Positions 1 to 18,526 of a stretch of DNA of 64,000 nucleotides are shown here, piece by piece. Under the pieces are notes generated by a model, which did not search any database, was not told where the DNA came from, and worked only from the letters and a program-made list of their open reading frames with translations. Every line of letters starts with the position of its first letter. Position 1 is the stretch's first letter. The stretch is taken from positions 744,001 through 808,000 of the forward strand of contig JAKNDB010000098.1 of the NCBI GenBank assembly GCA_024305405.1, given 5' to 3'. This stretch comes from Dirofilaria immitis. Taxonomy: Eukaryota; Nematoda; Chromadorea; Rhabditida; Onchocercidae. The translations under genes were made by a program, and so were the position numbers.

Positions 1-84
1 TTTATGTATTCCAATTGAAAAAAAATTAATTTAATTAGCATAAAAAATTTTGTGCTTAGAAAATAGCAAATATAATAGAAAGAA

Positions 85-465
85 TTAAATTGATTTATCA
101 TTTCAAAATGCTTATCACTAAAATCAGTACAGTATGAACAAATATAAAATTTATTTTCAGTATTTTATAATATTGCTATTTGTTTGTAGAAATTAAATCA
201 GTTTATTATTGATCGATTTATTAATCAAAGCGTTTATCATGGATTATCATTTTTAGTACAGTATAATAAGTTTTTCCTTTCTCTTTAAATTTATTTCTAG
301 CATTATTTTTTTTTTAATAAGAATTAGATCGGTTTATTATTAACCAATTTATTATTCAAAACGCTTATCACTAAATTATCATCTTAATTACAATATATCA
401 AGTATAAAATCTATTCTTAATATTTTTCGATATTATCATTTATCACTAGCATTATTTTTAACAAA
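85..465. repeat. Diverged tandem repeat, unit about 120 bp, three copies
   Basis: Three successive blocks share the same order of words: a TTTATTATT-type segment, then CAAAACGCTTATCA or a variant, then a TCAGTACAGTAT-like segment, then CTAGCATTATTTTT. The copies begin near 85, 195 and 330 and are clearly diverged, so the array is old. Confidence 0.55.
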
Positions 466-664
466 ATTTCGATTACTTAAAAAAATGGGAAAGTGTTTAT
501 TCCATTTCTAATACTTTTAAAGATTAAAATTAATATCTTATTAATTAGTAGAAGAGAAATAATTTAGAAATTCATAATATAATATTAATGTCACATTTAT
601 AAAAAACATCAACTTTTCATTCTAACTGCTATTCCAAGGTATATTTTTTTAATCAAATTATTAT

Positions 665-805
665 TATATAAATAAAATTATTTTATTATGTAAATAAAAT
701 ATTTATTGTACGAATAAAACATTTATTGTATGAGTAAAATATTTCTTTGTATGGCTAAAATTTTTATTGTACGAATAAAATATTTATTGTATGAGTGAAA
801 ATAAA
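665..805. repeat. Short tandem repeat, unit about 20 bp
   Basis: The unit is a variant of TATTTATTGTACGAATAAAA. It repeats about six times with alternation between TGTACGAATAAA and TGTATGAGTAAA forms. Confidence 0.6.
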
Positions 806-2154
806 AAAGTAAAATGAATTATTCGAAAATAAAATAAAATGTTTGAGTAAAAAGATGGAAATCATTCATATATGTCAATGTTTTAATTAGTTAAACGTGA
901 AAATTAAGATACCTGTCGGGAGCGCTGAAGTGATTAGAATTGTCGAAATTATCACAAAAATCGTAATATTTTTATTCATTGACATCAGAGTTTCTTAAAT
1001 AAACTATTTTGTAAAATTTAAATTGAAGCTACAAAAAGAAGACAATGAAAAATAGTCGACTCTTCCTCGTTACTGCTGATCCTTTTAAAAGCTTTGAGGA
1101 ATGATTCAAAAAACCGGATTGAATTCAAGATTAGTTTAAGTTTGTAATAAAGTTGAGAGTAAGAGAGAGAGAGAAATAGAGAGAAAAAATGGAATAGAGA
1201 GAGATAATAATGATTCCAATTTACTTATTATATATATTTTTTTGATGAGAAAATAGATTGAGCTTAAAACATAAAATGCCTTTCCATTGTTTACTTTTGT
1301 TAATATTAGCAATGTTTACAGAATTGGAAATGTAAACAAAATGCAAGAGATGCTATTACCTTCATATCAATTATCCCAATCTAATTCGGTGGTTAATTGC
1401 TAAATAAATGAGAAAGTTTTTTATTTTACGAAGAAGCAAAAAAAAATTAGTACGATCAAAGAATATTATTTCAATTAATCGTTTCTTCTTTGTTTACTTT
1501 TATAAATTGCTTCAATTAATTTTTTATTTTAATTTAATTTTTCTTTTTTATTTAATTTTAATTTAAATTCGAACAAATTAATTTCTTCCATTTTCTTTCC
1601 TTTTTTTTTTGAAATTTGAAATGATTTAATGCTTTTATTTTCATATAAATTTATAGATATTTTTCAGTAAACAATTTCTTTATAAAATTGCTAACCAAAA
1701 AATATATTTTGTATTAAAATTTATTGCGTTTTTTTTCTAAAATATATATGATAGATTTATATGAAAAAAAAATTTTGAACTATTGAAAAATTCGTAAATG
1801 TTTTCTTTCTTCTTTTTTTTTTTTTATTAATTAAGGGTCATAGATTTCGAAGAAAAAATTTCTAAGTAATATTTTAGGAATGATTGATCTTCGGAATATC
1901 GACAATAAAATAAGGGGTAATCGATAAAGAAAGTGAATTCTAGGATGACTTGCAAGCAGATCGAAACAAACATTGGATAATAATATGATAATGCGTATAT
2001 AATAGTTTTAATATTGAAGGATTGATCTTCTGGTTGATTGACTGGTTGATCGATTTCCGGTAAATTTTATTTATTCAAATGATCAAAAATATGTCAAAAA
2101 TATTTACACAAAACTTTATTATATCTTAAAGTAATTTTACTGTATTTTATACAG

Positions 2155-2398
2155 AGGTATAAAAAGAACAGGTATAAATGAAAATAAATGAATAGAGGTA
2201 AACAAGCATGCAAGAAAGAACAGGTACAATAAACAAGACTTTTGAAAAGAACAGGTATAAACGAAAATTTGGAAAACAGCAGATGTAAACAAACATACAA
2301 GAAAGAACAGGTATAAACGAAAATTTGGAAAAGAACGGGTATAAATGGAAATTTGGAAAAGAACAGGTATAAAGAAACATATAAGAATAAACAGGTAT
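2155..2398. repeat. Minisatellite with GAACAGGTATAAA core
   Basis: The core GAACAGGTATAAA recurs about eight times, interleaved with GAAAATTTGGAAAA and with AACAAACATACAAGAAA segments, giving compound units of about 23 and 45 bp. The open frames across it on the minus strand are by-products of the repeat. Confidence 0.7.
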
Positions 2399-2599
2399 GG
2401 TTACGATTTTAATGAAATCAAAGATATGAACAAATACAAAAGAAATGCGATTTTTTCGTAAGAAATGAGTGAAAAAGATGTTGCGAATAAAAATTGAAAA
2501 ATATATATTATGAAATTTGGCCTTTTTTTATTCAAAGATAACAAAATGATAAGTTTATTTTACGATCGTTGCATGGGAAAATGTTACAGAATGATAAAA

Positions 2600-3159
2600 T
2601 TAATAATTTTCAGCCAAGTAACATCGATTATTGACATGACATGCGTAATTATTGGGACATGTACCTTGAAAGCATGGACCAATACCATTACCTAAAGAAA
2701 TAAGAATAAAGAAAATTTTTTCGAGAATAATTGTAATTAAATTCATTTCTATTTTTATTGTGATTACTGTAAATAAGAATAGCTAACAAATAGCATTATT
2801 CATTTGTATTTTTCATAATATATCGTAACTAGAAATTGTTAGCAGAAGTTTTGATAAGACATCATGATATCTGGATCAGATAAGTTTTCCCATATTTAGA
2901 CAAGTTAAGCTCCGCATATTGATATGCAAGTGCTTGTCCAAATATATATCCTGAATACTGTGATATTGAATATGATAGAGTTGTAAACAAAATCGATGTA
3001 AACAAATAATTTTATCTAATTTTCAGAAATAAATATTAAATTAATTAAAAGATCAACAACCTGCAATACGTTGTTGAATTTCTTCAACACATTTCATTAT
3101 TACGCATTTATAACCTTTAGCACAAAAATTAAATGGAGCGAAGCAAACTCCTCCTGGTT
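2600..3159 (-). CDS. 3' part of a small cysteine-rich (probably secreted) protein gene
   Basis: Two minus-strand exons splice cleanly. One is about 3061-3159 (donor GCAG|GTTGTT). The other is 2600-2691 (acceptor TTCTTTAG, ending in a TAA at 2600-2602). Together they encode about 63 residues with eight cysteines. The first exon reads GGVCFAPFNFCAKGYKC and then VMKCVEE. The second has GPCFQGTCPNNYAC and then NNRCYLAENY before the stop. The C-x3-C-P-x2-Y-x-C spacing resembles the small cysteine modules of nematode secreted proteins, but I cannot name the family. An in-frame stop lies just before the proposed first acceptor at 3160-3161, so earlier exons with a start and signal peptide should exist upstream (higher coordinates). 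I could not find them. Secretion is inferred from cysteine content only. Confidence 0.55.
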
Positions 3160-4754
3160 CTAACGGTTTTTAACCTTTAATCCTAAAATCAGATACTCTT
3201 GTTTATCGCAGTTTTCATTATATTTATTTGTTTACAATATTTTTGAAATAATCAAAACAAAAAAAAAGAAAAACAATAAACAAAACCAATCGATAAATTA
3301 GTTCCGCTTTTTTATTTATTTAAAAAAATTAAAATAACTTGAATTTTTAATATTTCAATAAAATCAAAAAAATGTCACATAAACGATTTTATTTTTATGT
3401 TGAAAATTTATAATGATTTTTTTCGTAATTATTCATAAATTCTAAAATTTAGTAATTATTTTAAATTCCTATAAATTTTTAAATAGTACAACTAATAAAA
3501 TATATTTAGGAAATTTATTCAAACATTTCTAAAATTCTCGACCAATCTTCTTTGATTGAATTTATCATTTTCACAATTAATCATAAAAATGTTTAATTTT
3601 TTTCAAATAAAGTCTCCAAATAATCCTATATAATTTTAATTAATTGACAATTTCAACTAAAATACCATGAGGAATTGCATTTCCAGAAATCATTGAAATA
3701 GTTGAAATCACGATAATAATCATGATTTTCATGATGATACTGAACATTGTTGAAGGAATAAAATTGTGTCACCGATGAGAAGATAGATTTATTGATGTAA
3801 ATAAGGAAAGGAAATGGTTGGCATGTTGAAGGAAATTGTTTCAACCTGGAAATTATTTACTCTCTGCATAGCTCGGTTATGCACAGAAGTGGTCATTAAG
3901 TAATTCGAGAGGAGGAAATTGATGAAAAATAATAAATAAAAGAATAATGAAAGATAGGAGAAAGAGAGAAGAAAATTTGAATAAGATAATATCATTTTGG
4001 TGCAAACAGTGGTCATTCATTATAAAGGTCAACGCATATGATGACCAGAATATAATAAACAATATATGAAAAGAGAAGGGTCTATTATTTACATTCGTAA
4101 GTTTGAAGGGGCAGATAATTGATATATTATAATATAATGATGATTTTGAAATAGTTTTGAAATATTTTTTCAATTTTTAAATCGATAATCAAAATTGATA
4201 AGTTAAGATTATCAGCAATAGATTAATTTCAATAGGAAATTTCCTTTCCTAAATTTTATCAGTAACATATATATTAAGAAATGAAAATAAGCATCATGAA
4301 TTATTCTAAACAAATAATAGCCTGGAAAAATGCGCTTACTTCCTTAAAAGTAAACATGCAATCGAAACACAAACATTGTTCGATATTGTAAATATTCTTC
4401 TATCATAATTTCCAATATTACTATAAATAATCATGTTTCTGAATATTGATCGATGAATCCTTTCTATTTCCTGGATTTGTAGCACTTTATCCAATCAAAT
4501 TTGTTATCAAAAGTAATGTCAACATGTTTTCAGGGAGAAATTCTAAACAGTAATTTATTAAAAATAATTATTCGTTAGTTGGCAATTTTTCCAAATTTTA
4601 TTTAGCAATAAATCTGCTAATCATTGATCTACTAATTAATTAATTTCTTAAATTAAATACTTTGATATATAATATTGTGGAAGGAAATCATTTGCTCATC
4701 ATTTGCAGAATTATAATAAGGAAATGGTTGAAATTTTCAACGAAACATTTCTTG

Positions 4755-5105
4755 TTTACGCATACATAAATGTGTTTTTTGTTTTTTGTTTACAGATGCA
4801 TAAATGTGTTGTTGTTTATTTCTTGCTCATAGATGCATAAATGTATTTATTTTGTTTACAGATGCATAAATGTTTTTTTATTTCTTGCTCATAGATGCAT
4901 GAATGTATTTATTTTGTTTACAGATGCATAAATGTTTTTCTGTTTATTTCTTGCTCATAGATGCATAAATGTATTTATTTTGTTTACAGATGCATAAATG
5001 TTTTTTATTTCTTGCTCATAGATGCATGAATGTATTTATTTTGTTTACAGATGCATAAATGTGTTGTTGTTTATTTCTTGCTCATAGATGCATAAATGTT
5101 TTTTT
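4755..5105. repeat. Minisatellite with GATGCATAAATGT core
   Basis: Two alternating half-units, TTGTTTACAGATGCATAAATG and TTTCTTGCTCATAGATGCATAAATG types, form a compound unit of about 80 bp present about four times. Copies are highly similar, differing mainly in the length of the T run after AAATG. Confidence 0.8.
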
Positions 5106-5920
5106 GTTTTAGCTAAAAAAAATTTTTTTTCAAATATTTTTTATTTTAAAAAATTCATTTTAAATTTCAGATTTTCTAACAAATTTGGCCGTTTATTGGT
5201 ATCAATCCTATAATATATAATTTTAATTTTGGATAAAAATTTATATTAAAATGGTATAATTATTCGGTCATTAACATTATATAGTATTTAAAAATTTCTT
5301 GAAATTAATATTTCAAATTTCTTCAAAAGGAATATTTAAAAATAATATTTTGGAGATTGAAAATTTTCAATTTGTTTTAATATTTTCGAAATATTAAATA
5401 AAACTTTTTCATACAAATTTATCTGTGATAATGCTATAATACTTTGATATACTTTAAATTCAGATATGAAAGGGAAAAAATAATAGCACACGTAAATATT
5501 TATAATAAGGAAAACGATAGCGTACGTAAGTGTGAATTTATAACAAGGAAAACTACAGCATACGTAACCGTGAATTTATATGTATTAACAGAAATAAATC
5601 ATACGGCAGAGATGAATAAATTCAAAGGATGGAATAAACGATACGGAAAATGTTGATTTCGTATCAATGTATCGAAAGATATGCCGAAAATCGATGTATA
5701 ACTATGAGATAATACAATATAATAGAATAATATGGATAATGAATGGTATCGATTATTGCTATTGATCACTTTTTGATCAACAAAAAAATCACTTAAAGCA
5801 ATAAATGGATCATAGATTTATACATATTCAAATTTCTTTCTTTCTTTTTTGTTAATAATGAAAGATGAAATATTAAAATATATGAAGTAAAATGAATATT
5901 TAAAAAAGAATAATGCTTAG

Positions 5921-6136
<216 letters not shown>

Positions 6137-6684
6137 GCTTTTAGCTATGCATGAGCCAATATTTTTCGAATTTTATTCAATGATTATTTTGATTATTAGC
6201 TTTAATAAAATTTAAAATAAAATATTTCAAATAATCTAAAACATTTTAAAGTTAAAAATAAATTGACAAGTTAACATTTTAAATTGATAGTTAAAAATAA
6301 GTTGATAAGTTAGCATTTTAAAATTTTAGTTGCCATCTATCTAATCGATATTAACATTTAATCGATATACCAATTAATCGATATATTAACTAATCAATAG
6401 TGATATACTGATATATTTCAAGTGTATATTTCAATCAAATAATTGTAATGTTCTATAATAAATTCTAATATAATAGAAAGGGAAAATCAAATAAAAATAC
6501 GCCTAAGTTTGAATTTAATTTGAAAGAAATGCAAAATTTCTTTTAAACAAATTATAATTAGTATAAAATTTTGAAGTAAAAATTAAATGATTGATTTAAA
6601 TAAAGCATTATGCGATTTTTCATATTATTATTGTTCAGCTTTGCTCTTATACGAAGCGGTGATCCGATTGATCGTTTAACAGCG

Positions 6685-6690
6685 TGATAA
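6685..6690 (+). promoter_or_regulatory. GATA-type site upstream of MSP-domain gene
   Basis: TGATAAGG lies about 55 bp before the proposed start codon. Nematode MSP-family genes are known to use short upstream regions with GATA factor sites for sperm expression. That this site is functional is inference. Confidence 0.35.
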
Positions 6691-6743
6691 GGCGAAAACA
6701 AACGGTCCAGAAACTTGACAACAACTGATAGAAAAAAAAAGAA

Positions 6744-7923
6744 ATGAGCGATTTTGCGCTAAAACTTGAACCTAGCGAACGAATTAACTATGTCGGGAAG
6801 AAGCTTGGAGAAGAACCGTGTCCGATAATTCTCAAAATTACAAATCCTACTTCGGTCCCTTTTTTTTCTTAAAAATTTCGTCTATCATCCATTCGTTAAG
6901 CTCATTTCAAAAAAATAGATTATTACCTGGACAAAAATTTTAGGATCGGCTTGCGTGTAAAGTAAAATGCACGTCAAATGAAATGTTTCGAATCCGTCCT
7001 CCCGTCTTTGCGTTGAAGCCTAGTGAAGAGATTAGCGTAAAGGTTTGAATTATCAAAATTTTTTTTTTCAATTGAATCTTTGATGTTTTAAGTAAAAATT
7101 TAGTGGTACATCTTCATAATGCGAATATATTATTTATGATTAGCTTTTCAGTTAACTTTTAATGCGGGAAAAACAATACCTGACAGTGGAAAACACTATT
7201 TTGCGGTATACTATATAAAGGCAGCCGATGAGAATAAGGCACCAAGAACATGTTGGTCAGACCATAAAGGAGATCCAAATGGAACAAAGAGGTGAGAAAT
7301 GAGCCTTAGGCTTTATGATATCATAGTGATAATAATAATAATAATAACCACAATCATAATCATAATCATAATAAATAATAATAATAATAATAATCATTAA
7401 GATTAATAAATAATAAAATATATTAGATTAAATCTTTTAAATTAAATTTTAATATTAATTAATTAATGATAAATGTTGGGAAAAATAAAATAATTGTGGC
7501 CGTCTTTCTAGACTCTATGTAGATTTTAAAAAGAGGAAGGTGAGGAAAAGAAAGAAGATAGTGAGAAAAAGGAAGAGGAGAAGAAAGAAGGTGAAGAGAA
7601 GAAGGAAGGTGGTGAGGAAAAGAAGGAGGAAGAGAAGAAGGAGGAAAAAGGTGAAGAGAAGAAGGAGGAAAAGAAAGTTGAAGAAGAAAAGGTTAGCTTA
7701 ATATTACTTTCATTTTTCTTTTTCTTCTTTTTTTTCTTAATTAATCGAAAAAGGCAAATTAATATGATATATTTTGTTAATTAAATTAAGCGAAAATATT
7801 TAAAATTCAAAGAAGAAAATATATTATTATAGAAAGAGGAAAAGAAAGAGGAAGAGAAGAAGGAAGATGAAAAGAAAAGAGGAAAAGAAGGAGGAGGAAA
7901 AGAAAGAAGAAGAAAAGAAATAA
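6744..7923 (+). CDS. MSP-domain protein with Lys/Glu-rich tail
   Basis: Five exons: 6744-6854, 6944-7042, 7152-7291, 7512-7691 and 7833-7923, all with GT-AG introns. After two one-base corrections the product is about 206 residues. Residues 1 to about 120 form a major-sperm-protein domain: LKLEPSERINYVGKKLG near the start, ITNPTSDRLACKVKCTS in the middle, RIRPPVFALKPSEEISV after it, then HYFAVYYIKAADENK and RLYVDFKK. The remaining 85 or so residues are almost all Lys and Glu. MSP-domain proteins act in the actin-free motility of nematode sperm, and the charged tail may mediate ionic contacts (inference). The frame breaks in an A run at 7528-7532 (one A too few) and in another at 7875-7878 (one A too many). 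Correcting both restores the tail and the terminal TAA. ATG at 6744 is the first in frame. Confidence 0.85.
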
Positions 7924-8317
7924 AATATCACTATATATATATATACATTGGAAGGAAAGGATTACTTTTTGCGCAGAAATTAACAACAAAAATTACAATT
8001 AGCAATAAGAATTTTGCGATTCTCGAGAATCTTTCAAATTTTCAACTATAACTGATAAATAGTTTTTTTTAACTTCTAAAAGTTCAATTTAAATTTGGGA
8101 AATAATCTTTTGACCTCTCGAAACTCTTAACTCTTTTTGATCATTGAAGAGGACAATTTTTCTTTTTTTTTCTCACTGAAACTTTTTTTCTTCCAATTGA
8201 AAATTTACATATAAAATGAATATTGATGGATCGATTATTGATTGGATCAGCAAAATGATCGCAACAACAACAGCAGCAATAGGAAATGATACTTTGCAAA
8301 GGATCGTCGAATTTTAC

Positions 8318-8329
8318 TTTCGCGCGAAA
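8318..8329. promoter_or_regulatory. Perfect palindrome TTTCGCGCGAAA, E2F/DP-like
   Basis: The 12-bp palindrome matches the E2F consensus TTTSSCGC on both strands and carries three CpGs in very AT-rich DNA. It lies about 1.15 kb upstream of the start codon of mcm-2, a classical E2F target in animals. Function is inferred. Confidence 0.4.
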
Positions 8330-9251
8330 TAACTAACTACTTTGAAATAAACAATATCTTTTATTTTGTAATTTCTTATCATCAACACATCTATTTCTCA
8401 AACAATACCTTCTGATTCTCTTATTCATAAGAATCATAAATCTGCATATTGCATGCAGTTACAACATGCATTCTCGATGATACTATATGCACGCACTCAG
8501 ATAAAATTAATAGACCGTTATCATCAGAATTACCAGTAAAAATAGCAATGATAAGCTATCAATAAGACTATTCAAGAAAACAATTCTGAAAAAAGCGATA
8601 GGAAAAGGGAAAAAATAAAGTTGAATAGAATATAAAGATATCACAAGTGATTATCACAAAAGATGGATATTGCCAAAAATGAAAAGTAGCCAAGATTCGA
8701 TGAGCAGTTTAGAATCCCATTGATTTTATAAGAATAATTCAACTATTTTTGAAGGCCTAAAAAAGATTAATATTTTTCTAACATTGAAAATAACCTAAAT
8801 GAGCAACATTTTGATAAATGATTGATAGTTTATTAATATCGTGAAGAATTTTTAGGAAATTAATTAATGATCATAATATATATTAAAAGTTGGAAAGCAA
8901 GATAAGATTATTATATGACTGGATAATACTGATAATGAATGAATTCTTATCATTAATATTTTGCTATCAGATATCAGATATTATAAACGACCGGAAATAC
9001 TTTCAAAAAGCATACCGCTTTAATTATGTAATTTTCAAATATTATAAATTAATTCTTTAATTTTTTCAAATATCACTTAATCTTTAAGTTTCTCGAGAAA
9101 TTCAGGAAACAGATAATTGATTGATTGATGATTCTTATCAAAAGAGAAATATTAATTACTGTAATTACCGTTTAATAAACACGATATTCCTATTTAAATT
9201 GGAAATTATTGAAAAGATAGCTTCAACAGTTCAATGCGTTCTAAGTGGAAT

Positions 9252-9259
9252 GCGCGAAA
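9252..9259 (-). promoter_or_regulatory. E2F-like site GCGCGAAA
   Basis: The reverse complement TTTCGCGC fits the E2F consensus. It sits about 210 bp upstream of the mcm-2 start codon. Confidence 0.4.
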
Positions 9260-9452
9260 TTTGCAAATTTTAAATTTCATTCTATTTGCAAAAAAACTGG
9301 ATGAGGAATACAATTTACGTACGTGGATAGGTAAGCGTAAATGGCGTAGGGCAAAGATAGGAGGGGTGGTTATTGGCAGTGAAGGATAATTAATCGAAAT
9401 AGTTATAATGCGAAAGAATTTAATATATGTTTACAGCATATTTCAAATTCGC

Positions 9453-9454
9453 AG
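9453..9454 (+). promoter_or_regulatory. Probable trans-splice acceptor of mcm-2
   Basis: AAATTCGCAG precedes the ATG by 13 nt with no upstream coding exon, as expected for addition of a spliced leader. Confidence 0.4.
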
Positions 9455-9467
9455 TTGATTTGTAACG

Positions 9468-15942
<6,475 letters not shown>

Positions 15943-15959
15943 GTGATATGTTACAGATT

Positions 15960-16500
15960 ATTTTGCTAATACGAATTTCCGTTTATTTTATACAATTAAT
16001 GTTGAAATATATTATTTATAATTTATTCCATCCAACGATAAAAATTGTTGATTAAAGTAGACATAACTGTTGTTATGCATAAGCAAAAAAATACACTCCT
16101 ATTTATTTTATGTGCATGTAATTATTAATTATGTTTATCATGTTGAAATGAATTGCTAATACGAATTTACCGTTTATTTTGTCGCACGATTTAAAATCAG
16201 ATTTATGCCGGACATTTCATCAAGTTGAGGTTTTATTTTTTTTTCATTATCTCAATATTTCTTGTCGAATGATTGATTTACTGTATAATATACCGTATTA
16301 GTCTATCGAATATTAGCCTTGGATTGACGGTCTATCTTTATCTGATTTATTCTTTGGAAAAAAATACGTAAAGATAAGAACATTACATAGTAATCTCTAA
16401 GATTTTAAATTTTGTATTATGGTTTTTAATTTTCAAATTTTAAAATATTTTCTGATTTTCTCACAAATGATTCTTCCCGAAAACGATAAACAATATTTTA
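15960..16500. repeat. Copy 1 of a duplicated segment (mcm-2 3' flank)
   Basis: Starting 18 nt after the mcm-2 stop, this segment shares long runs of sequence, in the same orientation, with 30785-31340. Shared words include TTTATTTTATACAATTAATG, ATATACGGTATTAGT-like and ACGTAAAGATA followed by CTAATCTCTAA-like sequence. Divergence is moderate, with indels. Confidence 0.75.
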
Positions 16501-16601
16501 TTACTTAACAATGACATCGATAACATTAAAACATTCTTTTCACAAAACGCAGTTTTTATATTTCAACATTTGTTAAGAAATTCTGTAAAGCATTGATAAC
16601 T

Positions 16602-16835
16602 TCAGATTGTGGATATGACTGTAAAGGCTGCTTCGTTATTTCGGAAATGTTCTGCCACTTTATCTTCCCATCGGTATATTATATCTCTTATACCTCGCAT
16701 TTCTTTTCGACCCATATCATCTTTTATTTCAGTAATTCTATTTAGGCCTGACTAATTTTGGATTCTGGGCTTTCCTTTCGGACTTACTTTTCCCGCTATC
16801 CTCTCGTTCTCATGATCCTTAATCTCCTACCTCTC
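16602..16835 (-). pseudogene. Coding-like relict, unidentified
   Basis: Reading the minus strand gives about 77 codons with one internal stop. The downstream part includes GRKEMRGIRDIIYRWEDKVA then EHFRNNEAAF, and the local base composition is richer in G+C than its surroundings. I do not recognise a family. It could be a decayed exon or an exon broken by the length errors seen elsewhere in the window. Confidence 0.25.
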
Positions 16836-17589
16836 TATCGTTTTCCATGTTGTTCTGGTGACGTCCTAGTCTCTATGATAATGGACAAAAAATGAAATCC
16901 GTAAAAAGTTTTAAAAGAATGTCTCCAAACAATCCAAATAATTAAAATCTTTCGTATTTTTCTTATTCAGAAATAGTTTATCAGTTAAACATCAAAAAGT
17001 AGCACAGATAACCAGTAGAAAAGTACTGAATGGATGCATCAATAATAATAATAATTTGAAATTAACTTCTCATGAGTTCAAGTTTTACATAGCTTCCTCT
17101 CAAATTTTCAAAATTTTGATCGTTTGAAATTTTGTAAAAGAAAAAGATGCCAATTTGGGTTCCTTCAAATTTGATCCATTTCTTATTTATAGTCCATTAC
17201 TTAATGCAAATCATAGTTGTTTAATCAAAATTTCAAAAAAATAAATAAATCGGCAAAAAGTTGTAATAATTTTGGTAATATGAAAAAAAAAATCATAGTC
17301 GATCGATTAAAATATGGAAGTTCTACTTCAATTATTGTGAATTATTATGATATTATCTGAATGTAAGGAAAGATTTTAATATTTAAATTGAAATCAGTAG
17401 AATGTAAGACATTCGTCTAAATTTTAGAAAAATTGGTATTCTAATAAGGTTTCGTTTTTTTTTTTAATCAAATCATCGCTTTTGAAGAACGACAATGAAT
17501 AAGTCGTAATACTTAATGCATTAATAGAGCTAAGTAATAAACATAAACATATTGCAAAATTTCTCTTATTCAAGAAAGTTTTCTTAATC

Positions 17590-17900
17590 AACTTTATTGA
17601 AATCTTATAATATGAAATGATAACAATTCATATGCAGTAAACCTATTTGATAAAAAAATTTTCAACTTGATGAAGTTAAAAATTTTTAAGTAAAGATAAT
17701 TTATTTGAAATAAATTAGCTATGTAAACGTAGAAAGGGAACAAAATAATATTTTGATGCAATTTCATGAAGAAGACTAAAGCTAAAGCAATCAAAAATCT
17801 ATTACTTCCATATTTTCTCGAAAACAAGAAAAAAAAGACATATCTTCAATTGTACACTCAAATATCGTATATAAGCAAATCACATGCAGATAAGAACTAT
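17590..17900. repeat. Dispersed block, copy 1
   Basis: It is about 300 bp and is repeated in the same orientation at 20325-20625. Shared words include TATTTTCTCGAAAACAAGAA, GAAGAAGACTGAAGCTAAAG-like and AGCAATCAAAAA. The open frames on both strands here are not conserved between the copies. Confidence 0.75.
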
Positions 17901-18526
17901 CTTCAACTTTATCATTTTCATTTATTTACCTTCTCAGGCAAAATTATTTAATCTCATTTAACTGACAAAAAGTTTTGTTATTTTCGAATTACTGAATTGT
18001 TTCTTTTTCAAAGAGAAAGTTTTTTGATAAATCATAACATGCCACTAGTTGGATTAAATTATTTTACATATTTTTGCTTCTCAATAATTAAGAAATAAAT
18101 AAATAAATAAGGTATTGCTGTGAAAAGGGTTGACATGTCATTAAATTAATTCTGCTTAAGAATCAGTGATTCATCATAGATTTACTTCGTTATTGCGAAA
18201 TTAATGCATATTCAATTTTCTGGTCATCAACTTACGTATCAGGATCAGAAAGGGTAACTTTCTCTTCAGTTCAGTTTCTCAATTTATCAATTAATATTCA
18301 GATCAATAAATTAAAAAAAAATTTAAAGGAATTTTAATTACATCAAATTGAAAATGATCAACAGCCGATATAGTGAACAAATAGAGGAAGATAAGAAATA
18401 TAAATTAAAGAAAAAATATAATGAACAAATGTACTATTTTTTGGATTGCAAAAAGATTATGCTGAAACTGTTTATTCGATCAAGAGTTACGTTTTACCTA
18501 ACATGAAACCATTATTATAATTTCAG

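Larger units (their letters stand above)
1..2599. other. Non-coding, repeat-rich flank
   Basis: No exon-like segment was found on either strand. The stretch is very AT-rich and holds three diverged tandem arrays (85-465, 665-805 and 2155-2398, listed separately), a short AG-rich tract near 1160-1205 and many T or A runs. Two overlapping minus-strand open frames at 2094-2380 are low-complexity translations of the 2155-2398 array and are not genes. Confidence 0.6.
7924..9467. other. Intergenic, probable mcm-2 upstream control region
   Basis: No exon is supported. A 38-codon frame at about 8217-8333 has no family resemblance. The region has E2F-like elements at 8318-8329 and 9252-9259 and a locally GC-richer patch at about 9310-9390. 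Confidence 0.5.
15943..18526. other. Intergenic, duplicated segments
   Basis: It contains the mcm-2 3' flank that is repeated at 30.8 kb (15960-16500), a coding-like minus-strand relict at 16602-16835 and one copy of a dispersed block at 17590-17900. No complete gene is seen. Confidence 0.5.

Noticed and set aside
3653..4173. Overlapping hydrophobic minus-strand frames resembling membrane proteins
   Set aside because: They are rich in Phe, Ile and Tyr as expected of any AT-rich strand, overlap one another and lack splice or family evidence.
7807..7989. Minus-strand hydrophobic frame
   Set aside because: It is the antisense of the Lys/Glu-rich last exon of the MSP-domain gene.
8217..8333. 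38-codon frame after the MSP-domain gene
   Set aside because: Short, no family resemblance, and lies in the presumed 3' flank.
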